Below are positions 16,425 to 23,680 of a DNA stretch of 38,383 nucleotides, in pieces. Position numbers and translations under genes: made by a program. The notes under the pieces are model-generated. The model worked only from the letters and a program-made list of their open reading frames with translations. It did not search any database and had not been told where the DNA came from. Each line of letters begins with the position of its first letter. Within the stretch, counting starts at the first letter, position 1. This stretch comes from Acidobacteriota bacterium (GTDB lineage: Bacteria > Actinomycetota > Acidimicrobiia > Acidimicrobiales > Ilumatobacteraceae): NCBI GenBank assembly GCA_018969685.1, contig JAGWXX010000009.1, positions 1-38,383 of the forward strand, read 5' to 3'.

Positions 16425-16428
16425 CAGG

Positions 16429-16434
16429 TACGAT
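16429..16434 (+). promoter_or_regulatory. -10 box of the ruvC unit (leaderless)
   Basis: TACGAT ends seven bases before the ruvC GTG. No recognisable SOS (LexA) box of the actinobacterial GAAC-N4-GTTC type is seen in the 40-base gap. Confidence 0.6.
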
Positions 16435-16441
16435 CAAACAC

Positions 16442-16966
16442 GTGTTCGCCCCGGACGGAGCAGGCAATTCGGCGGTGCTGGGCATCGATCCCGGCCTCAC
16501 CCGCTGCGGCTACGCGGCGCTCGTCCGTTCGGGTGCCACCGTCGAGGCGAGATCCCTCGGCGTCCTCACGACGCCTCCGTCACTGGGCGTGCCCGAGCGC
16601 CTCCGAATGCTCGCGGCCGACATCGACGAGCTGCTCGACGAGGTCGCACCGGCGTCGGTCGCGATGGAGCAGGTGTTCTTCCAGTCGAACGTCCGGACCG
16701 CGGTCGCGGTGGCCCAGGCGAGTGCGGTGGCCATGCTGGCCGCGGCGACGCGGGGCATTCCCCTGGTCCAGTACACGCCCAGCCAGGTGAAGCTCGCGGT
16801 CACCGGGTCCGGCACGGCGGGAAAGTCCCAGGTCCAGGCGATGGTGCAGCGGCGGCTCGGCCTGTCGCGGCCCCCGCAGCCCGCCGACGCGGCGGATGCC
16901 GCGGCGATCGCGCTCTGCCACCTCGCGGCTGAGCCGCTCCGCAGGACGGTGGGGTCGTCGCGATGA
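16442..16966 (+). CDS. ruvC: Crossover junction endodeoxyribonuclease RuvC
   Basis: This 174-residue resolvase cleaves Holliday junctions. The four acidic residues of the active site are visible: Asp16 in LGIDPGLTRCG, Glu76 in AMEQVFF, and Asp149 and Asp152 in PADAADAAAIALCH. The block QSNVRTAVAVAQA and the DNA-contact region GSGTAGKSQVQ are as in the family. The GTG start gives ten extra residues before the usual core and is chosen because it lies seven bases after TACGAT. It overlaps ruvA by four bases (ATGA). Confidence 0.96.
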   Translation: MFAPDGAGNSAVLGIDPGLTRCGYAALVRSGATVEARSLGVLTTPPSLGVPERLRMLAADIDELLDEVAPASVAMEQVFFQSNVRTAVAVAQASAVAMLAAATRGIPLVQYTPSQVKLAVTGSGTAGKSQVQAMVQRRLGLSRPPQPADAADAAAIALCHLAAEPLRRTVGSSR

Positions 16967-17544
16967 TCGCCTCGCTGCGCGGCACCGTCGTCGAGCGGGA
17001 CGGGTCGGGCACCGTGGTCATCGAGGTCGGAGGCATCGGGTGGGTCGTGCACGTGACGCCCGCGACGCTCGCGGAACTCGAGCCCACGTCGCCCGCCTTC
17101 CTCTACGTGCACCACCACATCCGCGAGGGTGCGCAGTCGCTGTACGGATTCGCGGCGCGGGAGGAGCGGCGCGCGTTCGAGGTGCTGCTCGCCGCGCACG
17201 GGATCGGCCCGTCGCTCGCGCTCGCGGTACTGGCCTGCCACGCGCCCTCCGCGCTCGCCGACATCGTCGCCTCGGACGACGTGGCTGCGCTGACCGCGGT
17301 GCCGGGAATCGGCCGCAAGACTGCGGAGCGGATGCTGATCGAATTGAAGGGCCGGCTCGTCGACGAGGGGCTCGGCGAGCGCCCGGCTGGCGGCAGGCCG
17401 ACGTCCGACGTGCGCGAGGCGCTGGCCGGGCTCGGGTACTCGCAGGACGAGATCCGCGACGCGCTGCGCGAGGTCGGGGAGGTGGCGAGCGCGGAGGCGG
17501 CCCTGCGGGCAGCACTCGCGCTGCTGGGGGCGCGCCGTGCGTGA
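16963..17544 (+). CDS. ruvA: Holliday junction branch migration protein RuvA
   Basis: This 193-residue protein binds the four-way junction as a tetramer and loads RuvB. It opens with [11 protein letters not shown]; domain I continues to [14 protein letters not shown]. Two helix-hairpin-helix elements follow, one around [16 protein letters not shown] and one at [21 protein letters not shown]. The C-terminal domain III that contacts RuvB ([17 protein letters not shown]) is present. The ATG overlaps ruvC (ATGA) and the end overlaps the ruvB start by eight bases, typical of a tightly coupled ruvCAB unit. Confidence 0.96.
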   Translation: MIASLRGTVVERDGSGTVVIEVGGIGWVVHVTPATLAELEPTSPAFLYVHHHIREGAQSLYGFAAREERRAFEVLLAAHGIGPSLALAVLACHAPSALADIVASDDVAALTAVPGIGRKTAERMLIELKGRLVDEGLGERPAGGRPTSDVREALAGLGYSQDEIRDALREVGEVASAEAALRAALALLGARRA

Positions 17545-18553
17545 GGAGTTCGTCGACCCGCTGAAGCGGAGCGACGACGGCGAGGACGCCGGCCTCCGCC
17601 CCCGGTCGCTGTCGGAGTTCGTGGGGCAGCGCGAGCTGAAGGGGCACCTCGCGATCGTGCTCGAGGCTGCGCGGCGCCGCGGCGAGGCCGCCGACCACCT
17701 GCTCCTCGCGGGCCCTCCGGGTCTCGGCAAGACGACGATGGCGGGCATCGTCGCGGGGGAGATGGGTGCGCACCTGCACGTGACGTCCGGTCCCGCCCTC
17801 GAGCGCGCCGGCGACCTCGCGGCGATCCTCACCAACCTCGCGCCGAACGACGTGCTGTTCATCGACGAGATCCACCGGCTGCCGCGCGCGGTGGAGGAGA
17901 TCCTGTATCCGGCGATGGAGGACTTCCAGATCGACATCGTCATCGGCAAGGGCCCGACCGCCTCGTCGATCCGCCTGACGCTGCCGCGGTTCACGCTGAT
18001 CGGGGCGACGACGCGCACCGGCATGATCACCGGGCCGCTGCGCGACCGGTTCGGCCTCGTCGCGCGCCTCGACTACTACGAGCCCGACGAACTTCGCTCC
18101 ATCGTGGAGCGCTCGGGGAGGCTGCTCGGCGTCGGGCTTCGTCCGGGCGGGGCCGAGGAGATCGCCCGACGGTCCCGCGGCACGCCGCGCATCGCCAACC
18201 GGTTGCTCCGCAGGGTGCGCGACTACGCGGAGGTCCGCGGCGACGGCACGGTCGATGCGGCGTGCGCACGCGACGCGCTCGCCGTGTTCGGCGTGGATGG
18301 CCGTGGCCTCGACAAGTCGGATCGTGGGCTGCTCGAGGCGCTGTGCGTGCAGTTCGGCGGCGGCCCCGTCGGACTGTCGACGCTCGCGATCGCGGTCAGC
18401 GAGCACGGGGAGACGGTGGAGGACGTGTTCGAGCCGTTCCTCATCCGGGAGGGCATGCTCATCCGGACGCCGCGCGGCAGGGTCGCGACGCCGGCTGCGT
18501 GGGCGCACCTCGGGCTCGTGCCGCCCGTGCAGTCGCCCGACCTGTTCTCCTGA
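17537..18553 (+). CDS. ruvB: Holliday junction branch migration ATPase RuvB
   Basis: This is a 338-residue AAA+ helicase motor. Walker A is GPPGLGKTT (Lys65), Walker B is FIDEIHRL, sensor 1 is GATTRTG and the arginine finger lies in GPLRDRFG. The C-terminal winged-helix domain ([36 protein letters not shown]) is complete. The GTG at 17537 overlaps the ruvA end. queA follows after six bases with no promoter-like sequence between them, so it is probably in the same unit. Confidence 0.97.
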   Translation: MREEFVDPLKRSDDGEDAGLRPRSLSEFVGQRELKGHLAIVLEAARRRGEAADHLLLAGPPGLGKTTMAGIVAGEMGAHLHVTSGPALERAGDLAAILTNLAPNDVLFIDEIHRLPRAVEEILYPAMEDFQIDIVIGKGPTASSIRLTLPRFTLIGATTRTGMITGPLRDRFGLVARLDYYEPDELRSIVERSGRLLGVGLRPGGAEEIARRSRGTPRIANRLLRRVRDYAEVRGDGTVDAACARDALAVFGVDGRGLDKSDRGLLEALCVQFGGGPVGLSTLAIAVSEHGETVEDVFEPFLIREGMLIRTPRGRVATPAAWAHLGLVPPVQSPDLFS

Positions 18554-18559
18554 GCCGAC

Positions 18560-19567
18560 GTGCGCACCAGCGACCTCGACTACGACCTGCCCGACTCGGC
18601 GATCGCGCAGGTGCCGGTCGAGCCACGCGACTCGGCGCGCCTGCTGGTCGACACGGGCGGACCCGAACCACTGGACGCCACCGTCGCGGACCTCGGCCGG
18701 TTCCTGGCGCCCGGCGACGTGATGGTCGTCAACCGCACGCGCGTGCGCAAGGCGCGGCTGGCGCTGCGGCGCGCGAGCGGCGCACGCGTCGAGGTCCTGC
18801 TGCTCGACTCGGTGGATGGCGAGGTCTTCGACGCCCTGCTCGGCAATTCCCGCCGCGTCTCGGACGGCGAGGTGCTCCTGGGGCACGACGGCGATCCGGT
18901 GGTGGAGGTGCTGGGCCGCGGTGACGGCACGGCGCGGGTCAGGCTGATCGGCGGCGAGGGTGCGCTCGACCGGCACGGGGAGGTCCCGTTGCCGCCCTAC
19001 ATCACGGAGCGGATCGGGGATCCCGAGCGGTACCAGACGGTCTTCGCGCGCGACGCGCGGTCGGCTGCCGCCCCGACCGCGGGCCTGCACCTGACGGACC
19101 GGTTGATGGACTCGCTGCGGGCGTCGGGCGTCGCGATCCACGAGGTCGAGCTGGTGGTCGGCCTGGACACGTTCAGGCCGATTGCGGGCGACGATCCGCT
19201 GCGGCACGAGATCCACACCGAGTGGTACTCCGTTCCGCAGTCGACCGCCGACGCGTGCGCCGCGGCGCGCGCCGCCGGTGGACGCGTGCTCGCGGTCGGC
19301 ACCACCTCGGTGCGCGCCCTCGAGTCGGCGGCAGCGTCGGGCCGCCTGCAGGACCGGACGTCGCTGTTCATCGTCCCCGGCCACCAGTGGCGGACGGTCG
19401 ATCTGATGATGACCAACTTCCACATGCCGAGGACGACGCTGCTGGCGATGGTGCAGGCGTTCGTCGGGCCGTCGTGGCGGGGGCTGTACGCGACTGCACT
19501 CGCGCGCGGCTACCGGTTCCTCTCGTTCGGCGACGCGATGCTGCTCCGCCGCGCCCCGGTACGGTGA
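18560..19567 (+). CDS. queA: S-adenosylmethionine:tRNA ribosyltransferase-isomerase
   Basis: This 335-residue enzyme transfers and rearranges the ribosyl part of SAM onto preQ1 in tRNA to give epoxyqueuosine. The family blocks DLDYDLPDSAIAQVPVEPRDSARLL, VVNRTRV, PLPPYITE, the T-A-G-L-H-L-T motif near residue 173, VGTTSVRALES and TNFHMPRTTLLAMVQAF are all present. The GTG start follows ruvB by six bases. Its stop region contains the tgt -10 box (TACGGT, whose final T starts the TGA stop). M. tuberculosis lacks this gene at the syntenic spot between ruvB and yajC. Confidence 0.96.
   Translation: MRTSDLDYDLPDSAIAQVPVEPRDSARLLVDTGGPEPLDATVADLGRFLAPGDVMVVNRTRVRKARLALRRASGARVEVLLLDSVDGEVFDALLGNSRRVSDGEVLLGHDGDPVVEVLGRGDGTARVRLIGGEGALDRHGEVPLPPYITERIGDPERYQTVFARDARSAAAPTAGLHLTDRLMDSLRASGVAIHEVELVVGLDTFRPIAGDDPLRHEIHTEWYSVPQSTADACAAARAAGGRVLAVGTTSVRALESAAASGRLQDRTSLFIVPGHQWRTVDLMMTNFHMPRTTLLAMVQAFVGPSWRGLYATALARGYRFLSFGDAMLLRRAPVR
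19560..19565 (+). promoter_or_regulatory. -10 box of tgt (leaderless, inside the queA end)
   Basis: TACGGT ends six bases before the tgt GTG. Its last T is the first base of the queA TGA stop. Confidence 0.55.
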
Positions 19568-19571
19568 CCGC

Positions 19572-20669
19572 GTGTTCGCGGCCGGCATGCGCGTCGTCGC
19601 CACCGACGGCCTGGCCCGCGCGGGCGTGGCGACCGTGCACCGCGGTTCGTACGAGACCCCGTGCTTCATGCCGGTCGGGACCCGCGGCGCGGTCAAGTAC
19701 CTGAGCGCCGACGACTACGCGCGCCTCGGTGCCCGGATCGTGCTCGGCAACACGTACCACCTCATGCTCCGCCCGGGGGCGGACGCCGTCGCGGGGCTCG
19801 GCGGCCTCGGGCGGTTCTCGGGCTGGGACGGCCTCACGCTCACCGACTCGGGCGGCTTCCAGGTGTTCTCGCTCGACCCGAGGGTCGACGACGACGGCGT
19901 CGACTTCCGATCCACCTACGACGGGTCGGTGCACCGGTTCACGCCAGAGTCTGCCGTCGACGTCCAGGAGCGCATCGGCGCCGACATCCAGATGGTGCTC
20001 GACGTCTGCCCGCCCCTGCCGTCGCCGCCCGAGGCGGTGCGCCTCGCAGTCGAGCGGACCGCGGCGTGGGCCGCGCGGGCGCGCGCCAGCCACCGGCGCC
20101 CTGACCAGTCGCTGTTCGGGATCGTGCAGGGAGGCACGGACGAGTCGTTGCGTGCGGAGAGCGCGGAGCGGACGGTCGCGCTCGGCTTCGACGGCTACGG
20201 GATCGGCGGACTGTCCGTCGGCGAGACGCGTGCGGAGATGCTGCCTGCGCTCGCCGCGGCGCTGTCGCGGCTCCCGGCCGACCGCCCCCGCTACCTCATG
20301 GGCGTCGGCGATCCCGCATCGCTCGTCGAGGCCGTCGGTCTCGGGGTGGACCAGTTCGACTGCGTGCTGCAGACCAGGCTCGGGCGCCACGGCACCGCGC
20401 TGACCTCCTCGGGCCGGGTGAACCTCACGCGCGCCGAGCACGCGTCCTCCGACGAGCCGATCGACGGCGCGTGCGGGTGCGAGGTGTGCCGGCGCCACTC
20501 GCGGGGGTTCCTGCGCCACCTCTTCCAGGTCGGCGAGCCGACCGCCTCGCGGCTGGTGTCGCTCCACAACGTGGCCTGGACGCTCGATCTGATGGGCGGG
20601 GCGCGTGCGGCGATCGTCTCCGGCGAATTCGAGGCGTTCCGGCGCGCCGTCGTCGCGACATGGGGCTGA
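19572..20669 (+). CDS. tgt: Queuine/preQ1 tRNA-guanine transglycosylase
   Basis: This 365-residue TIM-barrel enzyme swaps guanine-34 of GUN-anticodon tRNAs for preQ1. The acid/base Asp lies in LTDSGGFQVFSL, substrate recognition in FGIVQGG and GGLSVGE, the nucleophilic Asp in GVDQFDCV, and the zinc site in CGCEVC plus the His of LVSLHN. The stretch after the nucleophile reads VLQTRLGRHG, where the usual residue before TR is Pro; Gln is a departure. The first start GTG 19572 is favoured by the -10 six bases upstream; the ATG at 19587 is an alternative. No preQ1 biosynthesis genes are in the window. Confidence 0.95.
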   Translation: MFAAGMRVVATDGLARAGVATVHRGSYETPCFMPVGTRGAVKYLSADDYARLGARIVLGNTYHLMLRPGADAVAGLGGLGRFSGWDGLTLTDSGGFQVFSLDPRVDDDGVDFRSTYDGSVHRFTPESAVDVQERIGADIQMVLDVCPPLPSPPEAVRLAVERTAAWAARARASHRRPDQSLFGIVQGGTDESLRAESAERTVALGFDGYGIGGLSVGETRAEMLPALAAALSRLPADRPRYLMGVGDPASLVEAVGLGVDQFDCVLQTRLGRHGTALTSSGRVNLTRAEHASSDEPIDGACGCEVCRRHSRGFLRHLFQVGEPTASRLVSLHNVAWTLDLMGGARAAIVSGEFEAFRRAVVATWG

Positions 20670-20673
20670 CCCG

Positions 20674-20700
20674 CACGGTTCGGTAGGCTCGCCGACCGTG
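20674..20700 (+). promoter_or_regulatory. yajC promoter: TAGGCT -10 inside an inverted repeat
   Basis: TAGGCT at 20684-20689 ends eight bases before the yajC GTG. CACGGTTCGG (20674-20683) pairs with CCGACCGTG (20692-20700) over nine base pairs with one bulged T; the -10 fills the loop and the right arm ends exactly on the GTG start codon. The -10 is likely real. The repeat may be an operator or the tgt terminator. Confidence 0.55.
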
Positions 20701-21036
20701 CACACCGTGATCCTCGCCAGCGCTACCGCCGAGCAGACCTCCTCGGGAGGGGGGCTGGTCAGCCTGCTGCCCCTGCTCCTCATCTTCGTGGCGATGTACT
20801 TCCTCCTGCTGCGCCCGCAGCGCAAGCGGCAGAAGGAGGCGCGGTCCCTGCAGGACAGCCTGAAGGAAGGCGACGAGGTGGTGCTGAACTCCGGGATCAT
20901 CGGCTTCATCGACGACGTGCAGGACGACGGCATCGTGTGGCTGAACGTCGCCGACAAGGTCGAGATCCGCGTGACCAAGGGCGCCATCGCCAGCCGGATG
21001 TCGACGGTCGAGAGCCGCGACTCGCAGGCCGGCTGA
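20698..21036 (+). CDS. yajC: Preprotein translocase accessory subunit YajC
   Basis: This 112-residue protein has a short N terminus, one membrane helix (about 20-38) and the YajC hallmark RPQRKRQKEARSLQDSLKEGDEVVLNSGIIG. It associates with SecD and SecF at the export channel. The GTG at 20698 is used because of the -10 box; a GTG at 20707 would remove three residues. secD starts 16 bases after its stop, giving the usual yajC-secD-secF order. Confidence 0.94.
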   Translation: MHTVILASATAEQTSSGGGLVSLLPLLLIFVAMYFLLLRPQRKRQKEARSLQDSLKEGDEVVLNSGIIGFIDDVQDDGIVWLNVADKVEIRVTKGAIASRMSTVESRDSQAG

Positions 21037-21052
21037 CGCCGGACCGACGGAC

Positions 21053-22501
21053 ATGGTTCGCAGGCTCGTCACGTCCCTCGTCGTCACCGTCGGCGGCGTG
21101 GCGATCCTGCTCGGCGCGAACGTCGCGGCCGGGAACAGCCCCGCGCTCGGCCTCGACCTGCAGGGCGGCGCGTCGGTGACGCTGCAGCCGGCGGAGGAGG
21201 CCGATCCCGCGGCGCTCGGCGTCGCGGTGGACATCATCCGCGAGCGGGTCGATTCGATCGGCGTCGCCGAACCGGAGATCCTGGTGCAGGGCGACACGGT
21301 GGTCATCAACCTGCCGGGCATCAGCGACCAGCAGCGCGCACTCGACGTGATCGGCCGGCAGGGGGAGCTCCTGCTGCGCCCGGTGCTGGAGTCGGGCGCC
21401 GCTTCCGCAGGGAGTCCCGCGACGACCGTCGACCCGACGGCGACGACGCTCGAAGGCTCCGCGACGACGACGGCGCCGTCCGATGCGACGTCGACGACCG
21501 GCGTCGCGTCCGGGGAGGGCGGTGGAGCCCAACCCGTCGGCCCGTCCGACACCGAGGTCCTCACCGACGATGCGGGCACGACGTACGTCGTCGGGCCGGC
21601 GGCGATGTCGGGCAGCGTCTTCGAGAACGACGCCGTCGCCGAGGTCAACGGCGGCTCCTGGTCGGTCAGCGTCTCGCTCCGCTCGGGCGCCGCGGGCGAG
21701 GATCTCTGGAACGGGCTCACCACGAAGTGCTTCAACCGCGACGCAGGGTGCCCGACGGGGCAGATCGCCATGGTGCTCGACGGCACGGTGATCTCCGCGC
21801 CGGTCGTCCAGGCGGCCGTCTTCACCGGCGGCACGGTGCAGATCACCGGCGAGTTCACGGAGACGGAGGCCCGCGACCTTGCCCGGGTCCTCGAGTTCGG
21901 CGCGGTGCCCGTGAAGTTCGAGGTGGCGAGCGTCCAGAGCGTGTCCCCGACCCTGGGCACCGATTCGCTCCGTGCCGCGCTGCTCGCCGGCGGACTCGGC
22001 GTCCTGCTCGTGCTGTGCTTCTTCCTGCTCTACTACCGCCTGCTGACGCTCGTGGTGGTGCTCGGACTCGTCGTGTCCGGCTCGCTGCTGTGGAGCGTCA
22101 TCTCGCTGCTGTCGCGCTCCAACGGCCTCGCCCTCACGCTCGCCGGTGCGGCGGGGATCATCGTGTCGGTCGGCGTCACCGTCGACTCCTACGTGGTGTT
22201 CTTCGAGCGACTGAAGGACGAGATCCAGGGCGGCCGGACGATGCGCGGTGCCGCCGTGCGCAGCTTCAACTCCGCCTTCCGCACGATCCTCGTGGCGGAC
22301 GCGGTGTCGTTCCTCGGCGCGCTGGTGCTGTGGTGGCTGACCGTCGGCGCCGTCCGGGGCTTCGCCTTCTTCCTCGGCCTCTCGACGATGCTGGACGTGC
22401 TCATCGCCTGGGGCTTCACGCGACCGGCGGTGCTGCTCCTGTCCCGGACGAAGCGGTTCGGCGGCCGGCGCGTGCTCGGCGTGGCGACGGGGGAGGCGTG
22501 A
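21053..22501 (+). CDS. secD: Protein translocase subunit SecD
   Basis: This 482-residue RND-family membrane protein uses the proton gradient to help pull exported proteins out of the SecYEG channel. After the first membrane helix (about 4-24) it shows GLDLQGGASVTLQ and the P1 head block IRERVDSIGVAEPEI. A low-complexity Ser/Thr/Ala-rich insert covers about residues 121-165. Five further helices follow; the fourth contains GVTVDSYVVFFERLKDE with the conserved Asp. The large external domain is shorter than in proteobacteria, as in other actinobacteria. The stop overlaps the secF ATG (TGATG). Confidence 0.95.
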   Translation: MVRRLVTSLVVTVGGVAILLGANVAAGNSPALGLDLQGGASVTLQPAEEADPAALGVAVDIIRERVDSIGVAEPEILVQGDTVVINLPGISDQQRALDVIGRQGELLLRPVLESGAASAGSPATTVDPTATTLEGSATTTAPSDATSTTGVASGEGGGAQPVGPSDTEVLTDDAGTTYVVGPAAMSGSVFENDAVAEVNGGSWSVSVSLRSGAAGEDLWNGLTTKCFNRDAGCPTGQIAMVLDGTVISAPVVQAAVFTGGTVQITGEFTETEARDLARVLEFGAVPVKFEVASVQSVSPTLGTDSLRAALLAGGLGVLLVLCFFLLYYRLLTLVVVLGLVVSGSLLWSVISLLSRSNGLALTLAGAAGIIVSVGVTVDSYVVFFERLKDEIQGGRTMRGAAVRSFNSAFRTILVADAVSFLGALVLWWLTVGAVRGFAFFLGLSTMLDVLIAWGFTRPAVLLLSRTKRFGGRRVLGVATGEA

Positions 22502-23631
22502 TGGGGCTCGCATCGAGGCTCTACCGGGGCGAGACCACGTTCAATTTCGTGGGGCGCCGCTGGTGGGGGTTCGGCTTCTCGATCGTCCTGCTCGCGCTGA
22601 CGGTCGGCTCGCTGGCGTTCCGCGGGCTCAACCTCGGCATCGACTTCACGGGTGGCGTGGCGTGGGAGGTCCCCTCGTCCTCGGTGTCCGTGGGCGACGT
22701 CGAGGATGTGCTCTCGTCCCGGGGCATCGACGTCTCGAGCGCGAAGGTGCAGGAGCTCACCGGCGCAGGCGGACGGCGCATCAGGGTGCAGGTGGGCGAC
22801 CAGCCGGCCGAGACCGTCTCGGCGGTCCGCTCCGATCTCGCCACGGCTGCGGGCGTGCCCTCGGACGCCATCGGCGTCGCCAGCGTGAGCTCTTCCTGGG
22901 GGCGCAGCATCACCGAGAAGGCGGTCCGCGCGCTGCTGGTGTTCTTCGTCCTCGTCTCCCTGTTCATCGCATGGCGCTTCGAGTGGAAGATGGCGCTCGC
23001 TGCGTTCGCGTCGCTGGTGCACGACGTCGCGATCTCCGTCGGCGTGTATTCGCTCACCGGCGTGACGGTCACGCCGGCCACGGTCGTGGCGTTCCTGACG
23101 ATCCTCGGGTATTCCCTGTACGACACGATCGTCGTGTTCGACAAGGTGCACGACAACGCCGGCCGGCTCTCGGCGGTCCAGCGCGTCAGCTACGGCGACG
23201 TCGTGAACCTGTCGATGAACCAGGTGCTCATGCGCTCGCTCAACACGTCCGTGGCGGCGATCCTCCCCGTCCTGTCGCTGCTGCTGCTGGGCTCCGTTGC
23301 GCTCGGCGTGGAGAGCCTCCGGGACTTCTCGCTGGCGCTCTTCGTCGGCCTCTCCCTCGGCGCCTACTCGTCGATCTACGTGGCCGCGCCGCTCCTTGCG
23401 CTGCTCAAGGTGCGCGAGCCGCGCTGGGCGGGCGACGTCGCCCACCTGAAGACCGGCGAGGCGATGGCGGAGCTCGGACGGGTGCGTCGCAGCGCCGACG
23501 GCCGGCGGGAGCGGCTCGACGACGACCACCGCCCTGCGGCGGGCACGACCGCGCCTGCGGAGTCCGCAGCGACGGTGTCCGCCGTGCTGGCGCACCCCCC
23601 GCGACCCCGCAAGAAGAAGCGCCGAGCCTGA
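22501..23631 (+). CDS. secF: Protein translocase subunit SecF
   Basis: This 376-residue partner of SecD has six membrane helices. GLNLGIDFTGGVAWEV follows the first helix; LVHDVAISVGVYSL, FLTILGYSLYDTIVVFDKVHDN and LSMNQVLMRSLNTSV are the conserved RND blocks, with the Asp in YDTIVVFD. The C-terminal tail of about 75 residues is hydrophilic and ends in a basic cluster (RPRKKKRRA). GGGGAGG is placed before the ATG as a Shine-Dalgarno inside the secD end. It is the last gene of the yajC unit; the rel promoter starts a few bases after its stop. Confidence 0.95.
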   Translation: MGLASRLYRGETTFNFVGRRWWGFGFSIVLLALTVGSLAFRGLNLGIDFTGGVAWEVPSSSVSVGDVEDVLSSRGIDVSSAKVQELTGAGGRRIRVQVGDQPAETVSAVRSDLATAAGVPSDAIGVASVSSSWGRSITEKAVRALLVFFVLVSLFIAWRFEWKMALAAFASLVHDVAISVGVYSLTGVTVTPATVVAFLTILGYSLYDTIVVFDKVHDNAGRLSAVQRVSYGDVVNLSMNQVLMRSLNTSVAAILPVLSLLLLGSVALGVESLRDFSLALFVGLSLGAYSSIYVAAPLLALLKVREPRWAGDVAHLKTGEAMAELGRVRRSADGRRERLDDDHRPAAGTTAPAESAATVSAVLAHPPRPRKKKRRA

Positions 23632-23637
23632 CCGCCG

Positions 23638-23665
23638 CACCGCCGCTCGTAGAGTTGCGGCGGTG
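23638..23665 (+). promoter_or_regulatory. rel promoter: TAGAGT -10 in the loop of a 9-bp perfect inverted repeat
   Basis: CACCGCCGC (23638-23646) and GCGGCGGTG (23657-23665) are perfect reverse complements separated by ten bases. The loop contains TAGAGT (23650-23655). The right arm ends on the GTG (23663-23665) that sits seven bases after the -10, where RNA should begin. CTGACC at 23628-23633 lies 16 bases upstream of the -10 and could be a -35 element. The repeat could be a repressor operator, or the secF terminator placed over the rel promoter. Confidence 0.65.
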
Positions 23666-23680
23666 AGGACGGCGACGTGA
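23663..23680 (+). other. Putative five-codon leaderless leader ORF overlapping the rel start
   Basis: GTG AGG ACG GCG ACG TGA starts exactly where a leaderless transcript would begin (seven bases after TAGAGT) and ends with a TGA that overlaps the rel GTG as GTGA. It would encode five residues (MRTAT). Ribosomes could reinitiate from it onto rel. The same bases also contain GGTGAGG, a fair Shine-Dalgarno eight bases before the rel GTG, so the leader frame may be incidental. Confidence 0.4.

Noticed and set aside
16402-16441. SOS box for ruvCAB
   Set aside because: No GAAC-N4-GTTC-like sequence in the gap; only a hairpin and the -10.
19565-19575. Frameshift between queA and tgt
   Set aside because: Both proteins are full length with complete motifs; the close packing is due to the embedded promoter.
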